Source: Chryseobacterium sp. (GTDB lineage Bacteria; Bacteroidota; Bacteroidia; Flavobacteriales; Weeksellaceae). From it: 64,000 bases of DNA. Below, one piece after another: positions 1 through 8,998 of this stretch; the stretch's first letter is position 1, and each line of letters starts with the position of its first letter. Made by a program: the position numbers and the translations under genes. Under the pieces are notes generated by a model. It searched no databases, was not told the origin of the DNA, and worked only from the letters and a program-made list of their open reading frames with translations. Where the stretch lies: NCBI GenBank assembly GCA_031286615.1, contig JAITUA010000019.1, positions 26,765 through 90,764 of the forward strand, given 5' to 3'.

Positions 1-384
1 GTGGCAGGACTGCTCTTTAACAGTGTAAGGACTCTTAGCTATGTTATCATTGCCGTGGTAGCACTTATTCTGGTTAATTTTTTCACCAAGAAATTCATCA
101 TTGATATGGATCGCATGACGATTACAGGAAAACATACCATTTTCGTTCCTGCCAGAACCTATCCGATAGAAAACTTCAGAAACTTTCATGTGCTGGCAAC
201 AAAGTATATGGGTTTTATCACCACAAATGTAATGCTGTCAATGTATTTTGAAGTGAATGGCAAAGAAAAACAGCTTACAATTGGCCAGGCTCTTACCCAA
301 AAAGGAATACAGAAGATGGTGAATGAAACAGAGGATATTATGAACATTAATAATCCTGAGAATGGATATCAGAGACCGCTATAA
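1..384 (+). CDS. Hypothetical membrane protein, cut by the window edge
   Basis: The frame is open from base 1 with no upstream stop in view and the first codon is GTG, so the real start probably lies outside the window and this is a 3' fragment. A hydrophobic stretch at about residues 12-28 (YVIIAVVALILVNFF) looks like a transmembrane helix. The remaining ~100 residues are soluble-looking and carry no motif I recognise. Its last 23 bases overlap the next gene, suggesting translational coupling of two small membrane proteins. Function unknown. Confidence 0.6.
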   Translation: MAGLLFNSVRTLSYVIIAVVALILVNFFTKKFIIDMDRMTITGKHTIFVPARTYPIENFRNFHVLATKYMGFITTNVMLSMYFEVNGKEKQLTIGQALTQKGIQKMVNETEDIMNINNPENGYQRPL

Positions 385-880
385 GTTTGAAGAAAACGGA
401 AGTGAAATAAGCTTTATGCCCAACTACAATTTCCTGCGTATTTTAGTATGGTGGCTGGCATTGGGAGTGATTGCTCTTCCTGTAATTCTATATTATTTTA
501 AAGGTAAAACTTCCGGAGATCAGTTTAAAATTGCAATGGGACTATGGGGAATTTATATGATCTACTTCCTGTTTGATTTGTTTTTCAGGGTTCCTGTGAA
601 ATATATTTTTGATAAATCAGAGAAGTGTATTTACAGAAAACTTTTACTATCCAGAAAACTCATGAATTTTGATGAAATGACCTATTTTGTCAATGATGAA
701 AGAGGAGGATACTATTATTCAATAGGGAAAAAGAGAAATCAGTTTGTGAAAAATTACAGAATCAGTAATTATTTCTCAGGTTCTAAAGCTTCAGAAAGAA
801 GAGAAGATGAATATGTCAGGGAAATATTATACCCCGTTCTGATCGCTGTAGGAATCCCTTTGAATCAACCGGACCAATAA
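362..880 (+). CDS. Hypothetical membrane protein
   Basis: A 172-residue protein with two hydrophobic segments, about residues 25-46 and 58-76, followed by a charged C-terminal half rich in Lys, Arg and Tyr. The ATG at 362 overlaps the end of the preceding membrane-protein gene by 23 bases, so the two are probably co-translated. I do not recognise a family. The C-terminal half is likely cytoplasmic, by the positive-inside rule. No signal peptide is evident. Confidence 0.65.
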   Translation: MDIRDRYKFEENGSEISFMPNYNFLRILVWWLALGVIALPVILYYFKGKTSGDQFKIAMGLWGIYMIYFLFDLFFRVPVKYIFDKSEKCIYRKLLLSRKLMNFDEMTYFVNDERGGYYYSIGKKRNQFVKNYRISNYFSGSKASERREDEYVREILYPVLIAVGIPLNQPDQ

Positions 881-921
881 TAATCAGGATAAATACTAAA
901 ACAATAAAGTATGGATGTATG

Positions 922-980
922 ACCATTCCCCTCCTCCGGAGGGGTGGCGAAAATTCAAAGAATTTTTGACGGGGTGGTTT
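922..980. repeat. GC-rich intergenic inverted repeat (family D)
   Basis: The stretch contains two adjacent small palindromes: CCCCTCC-tc-CGGAGGGG at about 928-944 and AAAATTC-aaa-GAATTTT at about 950-967. It ends in ACGGGGTGGTTT, which partly mirrors its beginning (GACCATTCCCC). It is clearly more GC-rich than its surroundings. It lies between two convergent genes, just before a terminator hairpin. From memory, similar words recur in Chryseobacterium intergenic regions; only this one copy is seen here. Confidence 0.5.
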
Positions 981-996
981 ATACACAATAACAAAA

Positions 997-1029
997 AAAT
1001 CGGGCGGTTTCGAAGAAACCGCCCGATTT
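997..1029 (-). terminator. Intrinsic terminator after the transketolase operon
   Basis: A perfect 15-bp stem (AAATCGGGCGGTTTC) closes over a 3-base GAA loop and is flanked by A-runs on one side and T-runs on the other, so it could act in both directions. It sits 20 bases beyond the stop codon of the minus-strand transketolase C-terminal gene. Confidence 0.85.
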
Positions 1030-1051
1030 TGTTTATCTATAATAGCTTATT

Positions 1052-1996
1052 TTAAGCTAAAATTCTCTTTACAGCTTCTTTTACTGCAGCAGCATCAATT
1101 TTATACTTCTTCATCAATTCTGCAGGTGTTGCAGACTCTCCGAAAGTATCATTTACCGCTACAAATTCCTGTTTTGTAGGTCTTTTTCTTGCAAGCATAC
1201 CTGCAACAGATTCTCCTAAACCACCAAGGTAGTTGTGCTCCTCAGCTGTTACAATTTTACCTGTTTTTTCAACAGACTTTAAAATGATCTCTTCATCAAG
1301 AGGTTTGATCGTGTGGATGTTGATCACCTCACAAGAAATACCTTCTTTCTCAAGCTCATCTGCAGCTACAAGAGATTCCCATACAAGATGTCCTGTTGCA
1401 ACAATTGTTACATCAGTACCTTCCTGAAGCATAATTCCTTTTCCAATTTCGAAAGGCATATCTTCCGGAATGAAAACAGGAACTACCGGTCTTCCGAATC
1501 TTAAATATACAGGGCCTTCAAAATCTGCAATCGCTAAAGTAGCAGCTTTAGTCTGGTTATAATCACAAGTATTGATCACTGTCATTCCAGGAAGCATTTT
1601 CATCATACCGATGTCTTCAAGAACCTGGTGAGTAGCTCCATCTTCTCCTAAAGTAAGACCTGCGTGAGATGCACAGATTTTTACATTTTTGTTAGAATAC
1701 GCGATAGACTGACGGATCTGGTCATATACTCTTGAAGTAGAAAAGTTAGCAAAAGTTCCTGTGAAAGGAATTTTCCCTGTAATGCTAAGACCTGCAGCAA
1801 TCCCCATCATGTTAGCTTCTGCAATCCCTATCTGAAAGAATCTTTCAGGAGCCTTCTCAATGAATTTCTCCATTTTCAAAGAACCGATAAGGTCTGCACA
1901 AAGTGCTACTACATTAGGATTTTTGTCCGCTAGTTCTGCTAATCCTGCTCCGAATCCTGAACGAGTGTCCTTTTTTTCTGTATATGTATATTTCAT
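1052..1996 (-). CDS. Transketolase, C-terminal subunit
   Basis: This 314-residue protein carries the pyrimidine-binding and C-terminal domains of a split transketolase, the thiamine-diphosphate enzyme that moves two-carbon units between sugar phosphates in the non-oxidative pentose phosphate pathway. The segment [18 protein letters not shown] holds the conserved Glu (E60) that activates the thiamine ring. The length fits split transketolase/DXS-like C subunits. The gene starts 30 bases after the stop of the N-terminal half on the same strand, so the two form an operon and a heteromeric enzyme. A strong hairpin terminator follows. Confidence 0.95.
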   Translation of the reverse strand: MKYTYTEKKDTRSGFGAGLAELADKNPNVVALCADLIGSLKMEKFIEKAPERFFQIGIAEANMMGIAAGLSITGKIPFTGTFANFSTSRVYDQIRQSIAYSNKNVKICASHAGLTLGEDGATHQVLEDIGMMKMLPGMTVINTCDYNQTKAATLAIADFEGPVYLRFGRPVVPVFIPEDMPFEIGKGIMLQEGTDVTIVATGHLVWESLVAADELEKEGISCEVINIHTIKPLDEEIILKSVEKTGKIVTAEEHNYLGGLGESVAGMLARKRPTKQEFVAVNDTFGESATPAELMKKYKIDAAAVKEAVKRILA

Positions 1997-2026
1997 TTTT
2001 ATTGTATTAATCGAGATATTAAGATA

Positions 2027-2878
2027 TTAGTAATCAGCTGGAGCTTCTAGGTACAATTGCTTGAATGCTGTGTCTAGCTGCTCATCATTAGGAGCTTTAC
2101 CATGCCATGCATGAGATCCCATCATATAATCAACCCCATAACCCATTTCTGTATGAAGAAGGATAGCTACCGGCTTTCCTTTTCCTGTTTCTGTTTTTGC
2201 TTTCTCAAGGATTGCAATTACAGCTTCAAGATCATTACCGTTCTTTTCTTCCAAGACAACCCATCCGAAAGCTTCCAGTTTAGCATGAAGATTTCCTAAG
2301 CTTAATACATCATCTGTATCTCCGTCAATCTGACGTCCGTTGTAATCAATAGTAGAAATGATATTATCTACTTTTTTCGCAGAAGCATACATTAATGCCT
2401 CCCAGATCTGACCTTCCTGAAGCTCACCATCTCCGTGAAGAGAGTAAACAAGAGATTGATCACCATCTAATTTTTTACCTTGAGCTACACCAAGAGCTAC
2501 AGAAAGTCCTTGTCCAAGAGAACCGGAAGCAATTCTGATTCCCGGAAGTCCCTCATGAGTAGTCGGGTGTCCCTGTAATCTTGAATCTAATTTTCTGAAA
2601 GTGCTCAGCTCTTCAACAGGGAAGAAACCGAATCTTGCTAAAGTAGAGTAGAATACCGGAGAAATGTGCCCGTTTGATAGATAAAAATGATCTTCATTTT
2701 TGCCTTCCATAGTGAAAGGAAGCTTATAGTTCATTACCTTTCCATAAAGGGCTGTGAAGTATTCTGTACAACCTAAACTTCCGCCCGGGTGTCCTGAATT
2801 TACAGCATGAACCATTCTTAAAATGTCTCTTCTGATCTGCGTAGTAAGAGATTTTAGCTCTTCAATACTTTTACTCAT
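2027..2878 (-). CDS. Transketolase, N-terminal (TPP-binding) subunit
   Basis: This 283-residue protein is the diphosphate-binding half of a split transketolase. It shows the thiamine-diphosphate motif HGDGELQEGQ (about residues 148-157) followed by the expected Asn near residue 180 (IDYNGRQ), as well as SGHPGGSLGC near residue 28 and LSNGH near residue 68. It acts with the product of the next gene, 30 bases downstream. The start ATG is followed by a typical cytosolic N-terminus. No consensus TAnnTTTG promoter is visible upstream; the nearest match is TAAATTCG at 2902-2909. Confidence 0.95.
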   Translation of the reverse strand: MSKSIEELKSLTTQIRRDILRMVHAVNSGHPGGSLGCTEYFTALYGKVMNYKLPFTMEGKNEDHFYLSNGHISPVFYSTLARFGFFPVEELSTFRKLDSRLQGHPTTHEGLPGIRIASGSLGQGLSVALGVAQGKKLDGDQSLVYSLHGDGELQEGQIWEALMYASAKKVDNIISTIDYNGRQIDGDTDDVLSLGNLHAKLEAFGWVVLEEKNGNDLEAVIAILEKAKTETGKGKPVAILLHTEMGYGVDYMMGSHAWHGKAPNDEQLDTAFKQLYLEAPADY

Positions 2879-2935
2879 TATGTCTGATTTATTTGCACGC
2901 GAATTTACAATTTTTTACCGGCTTATGGAAATGCA

Positions 2936-2963
2936 AAAATCCGGATCTCAAAACCCGGATTTT
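2936..2963 (-). terminator. Hairpin terminator
   Basis: AAAATCCGG and CCGGATTTT face each other across a ~10-base loop, with T-rich sequence on the minus-strand 3' side. It follows the gene remnant at 2989-3200 on the minus strand and separates it from the transketolase operon. Confidence 0.6.
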
Positions 2964-2988
2964 AATTTATTTGAATATTTTCCTGCTT

Positions 2989-3200
2989 TTAACAGCCCTC
3001 ATTGAGGTAAACGGAGATTTCTGTAACAATATTATTAACAAATTTAAAGCTTAACAGCGTTCCTGCCTGGCTGTCTTCAATATTAAAATAACCGGAATCT
3101 TTAATAGGTTTGCTGTTGTCATCCCAATCCGGACGTACACTGAAGTTGGGATAATTAATTTCTTTTTCTTTTGTTTAATTTTTGAATGACTTTGTATCAT
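2989..3200 (-). pseudogene. Small broken gene (frameshifted remnant)
   Basis: On the minus strand, 2989-3174 is an open frame with protein-like composition, including NYPNFSVRPDWDDNSKPI and DSGYFNIEDSQAG, ending in YLNEGC and a stop. It has no usable start codon. An ATG at 3198-3200 lies upstream in another frame and reads MIQSHSKIKQKKKK into an A-rich run where a one-base slip would join the two frames. A TATCTTTG promoter-like element (3207-3214) precedes the ATG and a terminator follows. I cannot name the family. A degraded or frameshifted small cytosolic gene is the simplest reading. Confidence 0.4.
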
Positions 3201-3214
3201 TCGTAGCAAAGATA

Positions 3215-3468
3215 ATTAAAATAGAAAAGTCTATAAAATTAGTTATTTTAATAAAGAGAATTTGCATATTGAGTTGAATGCTTTGTGGTAGCTTGATTGT
3301 TGATTTTTTGCTACTTAAGATCAGTTTTTTTTGAATTTTAATATACAATATCTGATAAATTTAGTTAATTTTATAATTCAATATTATTTGAATTATAAAC
3401 CTTTAACTGATTATTCTTTAGTTTTTGGTCTTGTTGTTTGAATTAATAAAAATTACAAACCATTATAT
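3215..3468. other. AT-rich leader region upstream of the metalloprotease
   Basis: This very AT-rich stretch holds no coding frame or stable hairpin that I can support. The closest promoter-like words for the gene at 3469 are TTGTTTGAATTAAT at 3433-3446, which lacks a proper TA at the expected place, so I do not call a promoter. Confidence 0.3.
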
Positions 3469-5700
3469 ATGAAAATTAAACAATTATTTTATTTGGGGAT
3501 ATTTGTGATATCCATTTCCTCAGGGAAAGCTCAGGACTTTTTTACAGTGATAAGTGAAAGGTCCATCAAAGCAGATCCTAAAAACAGGACAGTACAGCCG
3601 GAAAAGTCATTGACTTATACATTAGATGTGGCCGGAATGAAAAGTTATTTTAATTCCGTTCCGGAGTTGAAAGACAGTGACCGTAAAGATAACGCTCCGA
3701 TTATTGTTTTGCCAATGCCGGATGGTAAGAAAGCAAAATTCAGAATCTGGAAATCTTCAGTGATGGCTCCTGGGCTAGCCAGCCAGTTTCCTCAGATCGT
3801 TACTTTTACAGGGCAGGGAATTGATGATAAGTACGCTACTATAAAACTGGATTTTACCGAGCTGGGATTCCATGCACAGATAAAATCTATAGTAGAAGGA
3901 GATACTTATATTGATCCTTATGCAAAATTGGATATTAACAATTATATCATTTATAAGAAAAGTGACTTAATTGATAAAGCCCAGAGATCCTGCGGAGTAA
4001 AAGATGAAGATTCTTCGTTTGAAAAAAAAAGCGCACAAAAAACCGTAAGTCCAAGCGTAGGGACTCAAATTAGAGTTTTCAGATTTGCAGTGGCTTGCAC
4101 AGGAGAATATGCTGTTGCAGCAACTGGTTCCGCTACGCCTACCGTTGCGCAGACCCTTTCCGCAATTGTAACATCAGTAAACAGAGTAAACGGAGTCTAT
4201 GAGCAGGAAGTTGCTTCTAGGCTGGTATTAGTGGATAATGAAGCAAATGTAGTTTTTACAAATGCTGCTACAGATCCATTTAACGGAAATAACAATGCCA
4301 ACACATTGATTAATGAGAGCCAGACTCAGATTGATTTACTGATAGGAAATACTAATTATGACATCGGCCATACTTTCAGTACAGGCGGTGGTGGCTTAGC
4401 CGGATTAGGAGTAATCTGTAATGCAACCAATAAAGGAAGAGGGATCACAGGTTCTTCTAACCCGGTTGGGGATCCTTATGATATTGATTATGTAGCTCAT
4501 GAAGTGGGGCACCAGTTTGGTGGTCCTCATACCTTTAATGCAATTACAAGCAGCTGTAATGGTAACCGTAGTGCTGCCAATGCTGTAGAACCAGGAAGTG
4601 GAATTACGATTATGGCTTATGCAGGAATTTGTGGAAGCACAAATAATTTAGCTCCTAACAGTATTCCTACTTTCCATACCAAATCATTCCAGTCTATCAC
4701 AGCAAAAGTTCAGTCAACCTCATGTCAGGTTACACTTCCGGTGAATAATTTCGCTCCTACAGTAAATGCCGGGGGTGATTTTACCATACCAAAGAGCACA
4801 CCATTTAGATTAGAAGGATCCGCTTCAGATATAGATAACAATCCACTTACCTACAGCTGGGAACAGAATGATGCAGGCCCGGCAGGTGACTGGAATGCTC
4901 CAACAGGTAATGCTGCTATATTCAGATCATATGTACCTGTAACTGTTCCTTACAGATATTTCCCAAAACTTACAGACGTAATCAATGGTACTGTATCCAA
5001 AGGAGAAGTGAGACCATCCTATGCAAGAACAATGGAGTTCAGACTTACTGTAAGAGACAATAACGCTGGATGTGCAGGGGTTTCAAATGATGATGCTATT
5101 ATTACTGTTGATGGAAATTCAGGGCCGTTCAATGTAACTGCGCCTACCACAGCTGTCAACTGGGCGGGTAATTCTACACAGACCATAACATGGGATGTAG
5201 CGAACACAACAGCCTTCCCTGTAAATTGTGCTACAGTAAACATTTTCCTTTCCACAGATGGAGGTCTTACGTATCCTACACTTATTTTAGGCTCTACTGC
5301 AAATGATGGCTCCGAGACCGTTACGATTCCAAATGTAACGACCACACAAGCCAGAATTATGGTGGCAGCAGAGACGAATGTGTTTTACAATATTAACCCT
5401 ATTAACTTTACGATCACACAGACATTGGGAGTGAACGAAACAGCTTCAAATAAAGATGTATTCGTAGTATATCCTAATCCGAGTAAAGGACTTCTGAATA
5501 TTAAATTTACCAATTCAAATGAAGTATATGATATGACCGTATATGATGTAAGCGGGAAATTAGTATTCACTCAGGCTAATAATAAATTGAACCATGATAA
5601 AGTAGGTACTTTTGATTTGTCACAATTGGTTAAAGGTGATTATCTGATTAAAGTTAAATCCAGAAATATGGAGAAAACAATTAAGTGGATTAAAGAATAA
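3469..5700 (+). CDS. Secreted reprolysin-like zinc metalloprotease with T9SS sorting domain
   Basis: A 743-residue secreted protease. Residues 1-21 form a signal peptide ending in GKAQ. The catalytic site is HEVGHQFGGPH, with zinc ligands H344, H348 and H354 and general base E345; this is the metzincin pattern HExxHxxGxxH, and MAYAG about 30 residues later can serve as the Met-turn. An Ig/PKD-like region (NAGGDFTIPKSTPFRLEGSA onward) follows. The last ~80 residues (VYPNPSKGLLNIKF ... GDYLIKV) match the type A sorting domain that directs proteins through the Bacteroidota type IX secretion system. It probably degrades external protein. A strong bidirectional terminator follows. Confidence 0.92.
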   Translation: MKIKQLFYLGIFVISISSGKAQDFFTVISERSIKADPKNRTVQPEKSLTYTLDVAGMKSYFNSVPELKDSDRKDNAPIIVLPMPDGKKAKFRIWKSSVMAPGLASQFPQIVTFTGQGIDDKYATIKLDFTELGFHAQIKSIVEGDTYIDPYAKLDINNYIIYKKSDLIDKAQRSCGVKDEDSSFEKKSAQKTVSPSVGTQIRVFRFAVACTGEYAVAATGSATPTVAQTLSAIVTSVNRVNGVYEQEVASRLVLVDNEANVVFTNAATDPFNGNNNANTLINESQTQIDLLIGNTNYDIGHTFSTGGGGLAGLGVICNATNKGRGITGSSNPVGDPYDIDYVAHEVGHQFGGPHTFNAITSSCNGNRSAANAVEPGSGITIMAYAGICGSTNNLAPNSIPTFHTKSFQSITAKVQSTSCQVTLPVNNFAPTVNAGGDFTIPKSTPFRLEGSASDIDNNPLTYSWEQNDAGPAGDWNAPTGNAAIFRSYVPVTVPYRYFPKLTDVINGTVSKGEVRPSYARTMEFRLTVRDNNAGCAGVSNDDAIITVDGNSGPFNVTAPTTAVNWAGNSTQTITWDVANTTAFPVNCATVNIFLSTDGGLTYPTLILGSTANDGSETVTIPNVTTTQARIMVAAETNVFYNINPINFTITQTLGVNETASNKDVFVVYPNPSKGLLNIKFTNSNEVYDMTVYDVSGKLVFTQANNKLNHDKVGTFDLSQLVKGDYLIKVKSRNMEKTIKWIKE

Positions 5701-5719
5701 AGAATCCATTCACCAAAAT

Positions 5720-5754
5720 AAAAAAGGCTGTCTTCAATTGAGGACAGCCTTTTT
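5720..5754. terminator. Bidirectional terminator between convergent genes
   Basis: AAAAAGGCTGTC-ttc and its complement gaGGACAGCCTTTTT form a long stem over a short AATT loop, with A- and T-runs on both sides. It separates the metalloprotease gene from the convergent symporter gene. Confidence 0.85.
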
Positions 5755-5769
5755 ATTTTTTTATAAAGA

Positions 5770-7329
5770 TTAAACGACTCTTAAATGTTGTTTATTTTTT
5801 ACCAGCCACAAACCAATAAAGGTCAGCAATCCGTTAAGAACAATCAGCTCCACACCGATTTTGTAATCGGTATAAGTTGTAACAGCAAGATTGATCAGAT
5901 AGGTAAGCACAGGTGCTAAAATAGTCACTACAAGAATGGAGTATTTTCTTGAGATCTGAAACTTCGTGAAAATTCCAAAAGCAAAAAGCCCTAAAAGTGG
6001 TCCGTAAGTATATCCTGCAATTTCCATGATCAGATAAACAATAGACTTGTCATTCATTGCCTTGAAAACCATAATCAGAATAAAGAAAACTACCGTAAAG
6101 ATCAAATGTACTTTCATACGAAGGCGTTTCTTTTCTTTTTCAGTTTTGGTTTTATCTTCATTAAGGTTTAATAAGTCTACACAATACGAACTTGTTACAG
6201 CCGTTAAAGCACCATCTGCAGAAGGGAATAACGCTGAGATCAATCCGATAATGAAAATAACGGAAATCATCATTGGGAAATGCCCCTGAAGAGATAAAGC
6301 CGGGAAGAGGTCGTCTCCCATTATATTTTTAATATTTCCGGCACCATCTTTAAATCCGAAAACATTTGTTACTGTTTCAGAGTTCAGAGTTCCGTATTCT
6401 GCTCCGTGCTGTAATGCAAAAAGGTAAAGTAATCCTCCCAGGAATAAAAAGGCAAGATTCACGATAAGAAGTGTTCCCGCGAAGGTCAGCATGTTTTTCT
6501 TTGAATTCTTAAGATTATCTACAGAGATATTTTTCTGCATCATTTCCTGATCCAGTCCTGTCATCGCAATCGTAATAAAAATTCCTCCCAGAATTGTTTT
6601 CAGGAAAAAGGTTTTGGAATTAGGATCAAAATTGATGAAATGGGTATAGTTTTTCTGTTCCAGAATAGTATATGCTTCTCCAAATGATAAATTCAGGTTG
6701 GATAAAATGTAAACGATACATGCTACAAGGCTGATAATCATAAAAGAAGTCTGCAGTGTATCGGTAATAACGATCGTCTTTACACCTCCTTCAAAAGTGT
6801 ACAGAAGCACCATCAGCAAAAGAACAAGAGAAGTTACCCAAAATGGAACTCCCAGCCCTTCAAGCAAGAAAATCTGTAAAACATTCACTACCAGATATAA
6901 TCTTGCGGTAGCGCCAATTGCCCTTGAAATAATAAAAAAGATGGAGCCTATTTTATGTGCTTCCACATTGAATCTTTTCCCCAGATACGTATAAATAGAC
7001 GTGAGGTTCATCTTATAATAAAGCGGGAGCAGTATAGCTGCAACAATAAAATACCCGATGAAAAACCCGATCACCATCATGTAGTATTCAAAACCGCCGT
7101 AAATATATTCGGAGCCGGTCATTTTTCCTACAGTTCCCGGAACAGAAATAAAAGTAACCCCACTCAAGCTGGTTCCTATCATCCCGAATGCGACGAGCCA
7201 CCATTTACTCTTTTTATTACCGATAAAAAATGACTGGTTATCAGAATTTCTACTGGTGAAATAAGAAATCACCAAAAGGCCGATAAAATAGATGAAAACA
7301 AATAGCAAAAGGATAGTTCCTGAATTCAT
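5770..7329 (-). CDS. Sodium:solute symporter (SSS family)
   Basis: A 519-residue, very hydrophobic membrane protein with about 13 predicted helices. Conserved SSS features include GTSLSGVTFISVPG near residues 51-64 and ALFPSADGALTAVTSSYCVD near residues 364-383, the latter corresponding to the helix 8 region that binds sodium. The substrate cannot be read from sequence; sugars, amino acids and sialic acid are all used by this family. A TATATTTG -7 element lies at 7350-7357 on the minus strand, about 20 bases upstream of the ATG. The gene stands alone, ending at a shared terminator. Confidence 0.88.
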   Translation of the reverse strand: MNSGTILLLFVFIYFIGLLVISYFTSRNSDNQSFFIGNKKSKWWLVAFGMIGTSLSGVTFISVPGTVGKMTGSEYIYGGFEYYMMVIGFFIGYFIVAAILLPLYYKMNLTSIYTYLGKRFNVEAHKIGSIFFIISRAIGATARLYLVVNVLQIFLLEGLGVPFWVTSLVLLLMVLLYTFEGGVKTIVITDTLQTSFMIISLVACIVYILSNLNLSFGEAYTILEQKNYTHFINFDPNSKTFFLKTILGGIFITIAMTGLDQEMMQKNISVDNLKNSKKNMLTFAGTLLIVNLAFLFLGGLLYLFALQHGAEYGTLNSETVTNVFGFKDGAGNIKNIMGDDLFPALSLQGHFPMMISVIFIIGLISALFPSADGALTAVTSSYCVDLLNLNEDKTKTEKEKKRLRMKVHLIFTVVFFILIMVFKAMNDKSIVYLIMEIAGYTYGPLLGLFAFGIFTKFQISRKYSILVVTILAPVLTYLINLAVTTYTDYKIGVELIVLNGLLTFIGLWLVKNKQHLRVV

Positions 7330-7460
7330 GCTTGATTTTTAAATTTTAGCAAATATATAAAAAAGATCAGTCGTGAATCGTGAATTTGAAATACTGTTAG
7401 TTTCAAAACAAATTGTGACGAATATTTTGTTTTTACAGCCTGTATTTTGCTAAAAATAAA

Positions 7461-7490
7461 AACCCTTCCAGATTTCTCTCTGAAAGGGTT
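7461..7490 (-). terminator. Terminator after the small stress-gene operon
   Basis: AACCCTTcCAG pairs with CTGaAAGGGTT over an 8-base loop, 25 bases downstream of the last gene of the minus-strand group. The T-run is weak, so it may act partly through the hairpin alone. Confidence 0.6.
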
Positions 7491-7515
7491 GTATTGTAAG
7501 GGTGGAAAACCGTGG

Positions 7516-7803
7516 CTAGTTCACTAAAACATCCTGAAGTTCCTCACTTTTCTGGAAACTTGCCTTAGCGAAAGGGCAGAGGGGAATAATTTTTTTTCCA
7601 TTTTTTCTGGCAAAATCCACTGCCGCGAGAAGCATTTCCTTACCTACACCTTTTCCGTTGTAGGCTTCTTCCACCTCGGTGTGGTCTATAATAAATCTTT
7701 CTTCTCCCGCCCAGGTATACGTCATCATTCCTGCGCGACTTCCATCTATGAAAGCTTCAAAACTTCCGTGTTTATCGTCGTTGTTTTGTTTTACTTCGAT
7801 CAT
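7516..7803 (-). CDS. YjdJ-type GNAT N-acetyltransferase
   Basis: A 95-residue single-domain acetyltransferase of the small GNAT type (E. coli YjdJ / human NATD1-like). The acetyl-CoA pyrophosphate loop is YNGKGVGKEML (about residues 50-60), and the C-terminal segment GKKIIPLCPFAKASF is characteristic of this subfamily. The substrate is unknown. It is 1 base from the OsmC gene and two genes from a YjdI-like Fe-S protein. In E. coli yjdI and yjdJ are also adjacent, which supports a shared role. A second protein of the same type is encoded at 10503-10814. Confidence 0.88.
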   Translation of the reverse strand: MIEVKQNNDDKHGSFEAFIDGSRAGMMTYTWAGEERFIIDHTEVEEAYNGKGVGKEMLLAAVDFARKNGKKIIPLCPFAKASFQKSEELQDVLVN

Positions 7804-7804
7804 A

Positions 7805-8200
7805 TTATGAGAATTTAGTTAGTATTTCTATGTCGTTGGTTAATATTTTATGAACAGGGCACGCATCTGCAATGGTGTGTAGCCTTTTCAGCTGCTCATC
7901 ATCCAGAATGCCTTCAAAGCTGATATCTCTTTTGAAAACGGCTCTTTTTGTTAATGGGAAATTTTCAAGTTCTACTTCCACATTGATGTTTTCTACATCC
8001 CATTCCTTTCTTTCAATGTACATTCTCAGCGTAGCAGCCGTACAGCTTGCCAGTGATGTTGCCAGAATTTCCATTGGGTTAAGACCTTTGTTCTGTCCGC
8101 CTTTATCAATCGGTTCATCAGTGATGATCTGATTTTCGCCCGCCGTTACTTCTGTATAATATTTTGTTTTTCCTAAACTTGCTTTTACCGTTACCGCCAT
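7805..8200 (-). CDS. OsmC family peroxiredoxin-like protein
   Basis: A 131-residue OsmC/Ohr-family protein. The two conserved redox cysteines are present: C53 in TSLASCTAATLRMY and C114 in ADACPVHKILT. Family members reduce organic hydroperoxides, usually with lipoyl or thiol donors; many OsmC-like proteins have no proven substrate. The start ATG overlaps the stop of the upstream YjdI-like gene (shared base 8200), indicating tight co-expression. Its neighbours (pirins, FMN reductase) fit an oxidative or electrophile stress role. Confidence 0.92.
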   Translation of the reverse strand: MAVTVKASLGKTKYYTEVTAGENQIITDEPIDKGGQNKGLNPMEILATSLASCTAATLRMYIERKEWDVENINVEVELENFPLTKRAVFKRDISFEGILDDEQLKRLHTIADACPVHKILTNDIEILTKFS

Positions 8201-8418
8201 TATTTTTCTGTATTGAATTTATAACTTAATGCACCAGAAGGGCATTGGTCTATTTGTGTTCTAAGTTCTTCCGGGCTTGCATTTTCTGCTTTTATCCAAG
8301 GTCGTTCTTTAGGATTGTAGACTTTGGGCAGCAATTTTACACATACAGCCGAGTGGATACACTTTTGAGGCTGCCAGATGACAGTAATGTTACCGTTGGG
8401 ATATTCGTGTGTTTCCAT
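8200..8418 (-). CDS. YjdI-like divergent 4Fe-4S mono-cluster protein
   Basis: A 72-residue protein of the Fer4_19/YjdI type. Cysteines are C20 and C26 (QKCIHSAVCVKLL) and C59 in DQCPSGALSY, with RPWI between them as usual. Only three cysteines are visible, as in the divergent mono-cluster family, so a fourth ligand must be non-cysteine or the cluster differs. Probably a small electron carrier or sensor. Its stop overlaps the OsmC start, and it is 1 base from the upstream TMEM175-like gene. Confidence 0.88.
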   Translation of the reverse strand: METHEYPNGNITVIWQPQKCIHSAVCVKLLPKVYNPKERPWIKAENASPEELRTQIDQCPSGALSYKFNTEK

Positions 8419-8419
8419 A

Positions 8420-8998
8420 TCAATTTTCTTTTAATGATTTTTCGATTCTTCTGTCCGGAATCAGCCATATAAGAGCCACTAGATAATAAAAACCTATGGC
8501 AATATAAGGATAAAAAAATGAAGTAGCGATGCCAAGAACATAAAAAATAATAGAGATATACTCTTTATATTTCGAATGAATGGCCTCTTTCAGCTTGGAA
8601 TCTTCTCCCTCGCACCGGATAATGACATGCTCCAGAATGGTATAGGCAATTGCCGCCATAATGAGCCCGATACCATACACTGCCACAGGATTTTTAGCAA
8701 AACCGGTAGTTCCGATCCATTCCGTAGCAACAGGCATCAGAGAAAGCCAGAACAACAGGTGAAGATTAGCCCAAAGAATACTGCCATTTACTTTTTTTAT
8801 CGTCTGAAACAAATGATGATGGTTGTTCCAGTAGATTCCTACATAAATAAAACTGAAAATATAAGCCAGGAACTTGGGAAGAAGAGGGGTGAGACTGGCC
8901 CAGCTATTTCCCTTAGGTACTTTTAGTTCAAGTACCATAATGGTGATAATAATAGCAAGGACACCATCACTGAATGCCTCCAGTCTTCCTTTAGTCAT
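8420..8998 (-). CDS. TMEM175-family (DUF1211) potassium channel-like protein
   Basis: A 192-residue membrane protein with about five to six hydrophobic segments. It opens with GRLEAFSDGVLAIIITIMVL, which contains the FSDG-x-x-AI signature of helix 1 that lines the pore in bacterial TMEM175 channels. Bacterial members are potassium-permeable and form tetramers; ion selectivity here is inferred. Its start overlaps the stop of the FMN reductase gene by 8 bases. Its presence among redox genes is curious but seems to reflect operon packing. Confidence 0.88.
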   Translation of the reverse strand: MTKGRLEAFSDGVLAIIITIMVLELKVPKGNSWASLTPLLPKFLAYIFSFIYVGIYWNNHHHLFQTIKKVNGSILWANLHLLFWLSLMPVATEWIGTTGFAKNPVAVYGIGLIMAAIAYTILEHVIIRCEGEDSKLKEAIHSKYKEYISIIFYVLGIATSFFYPYIAIGFYYLVALIWLIPDRRIEKSLKEN

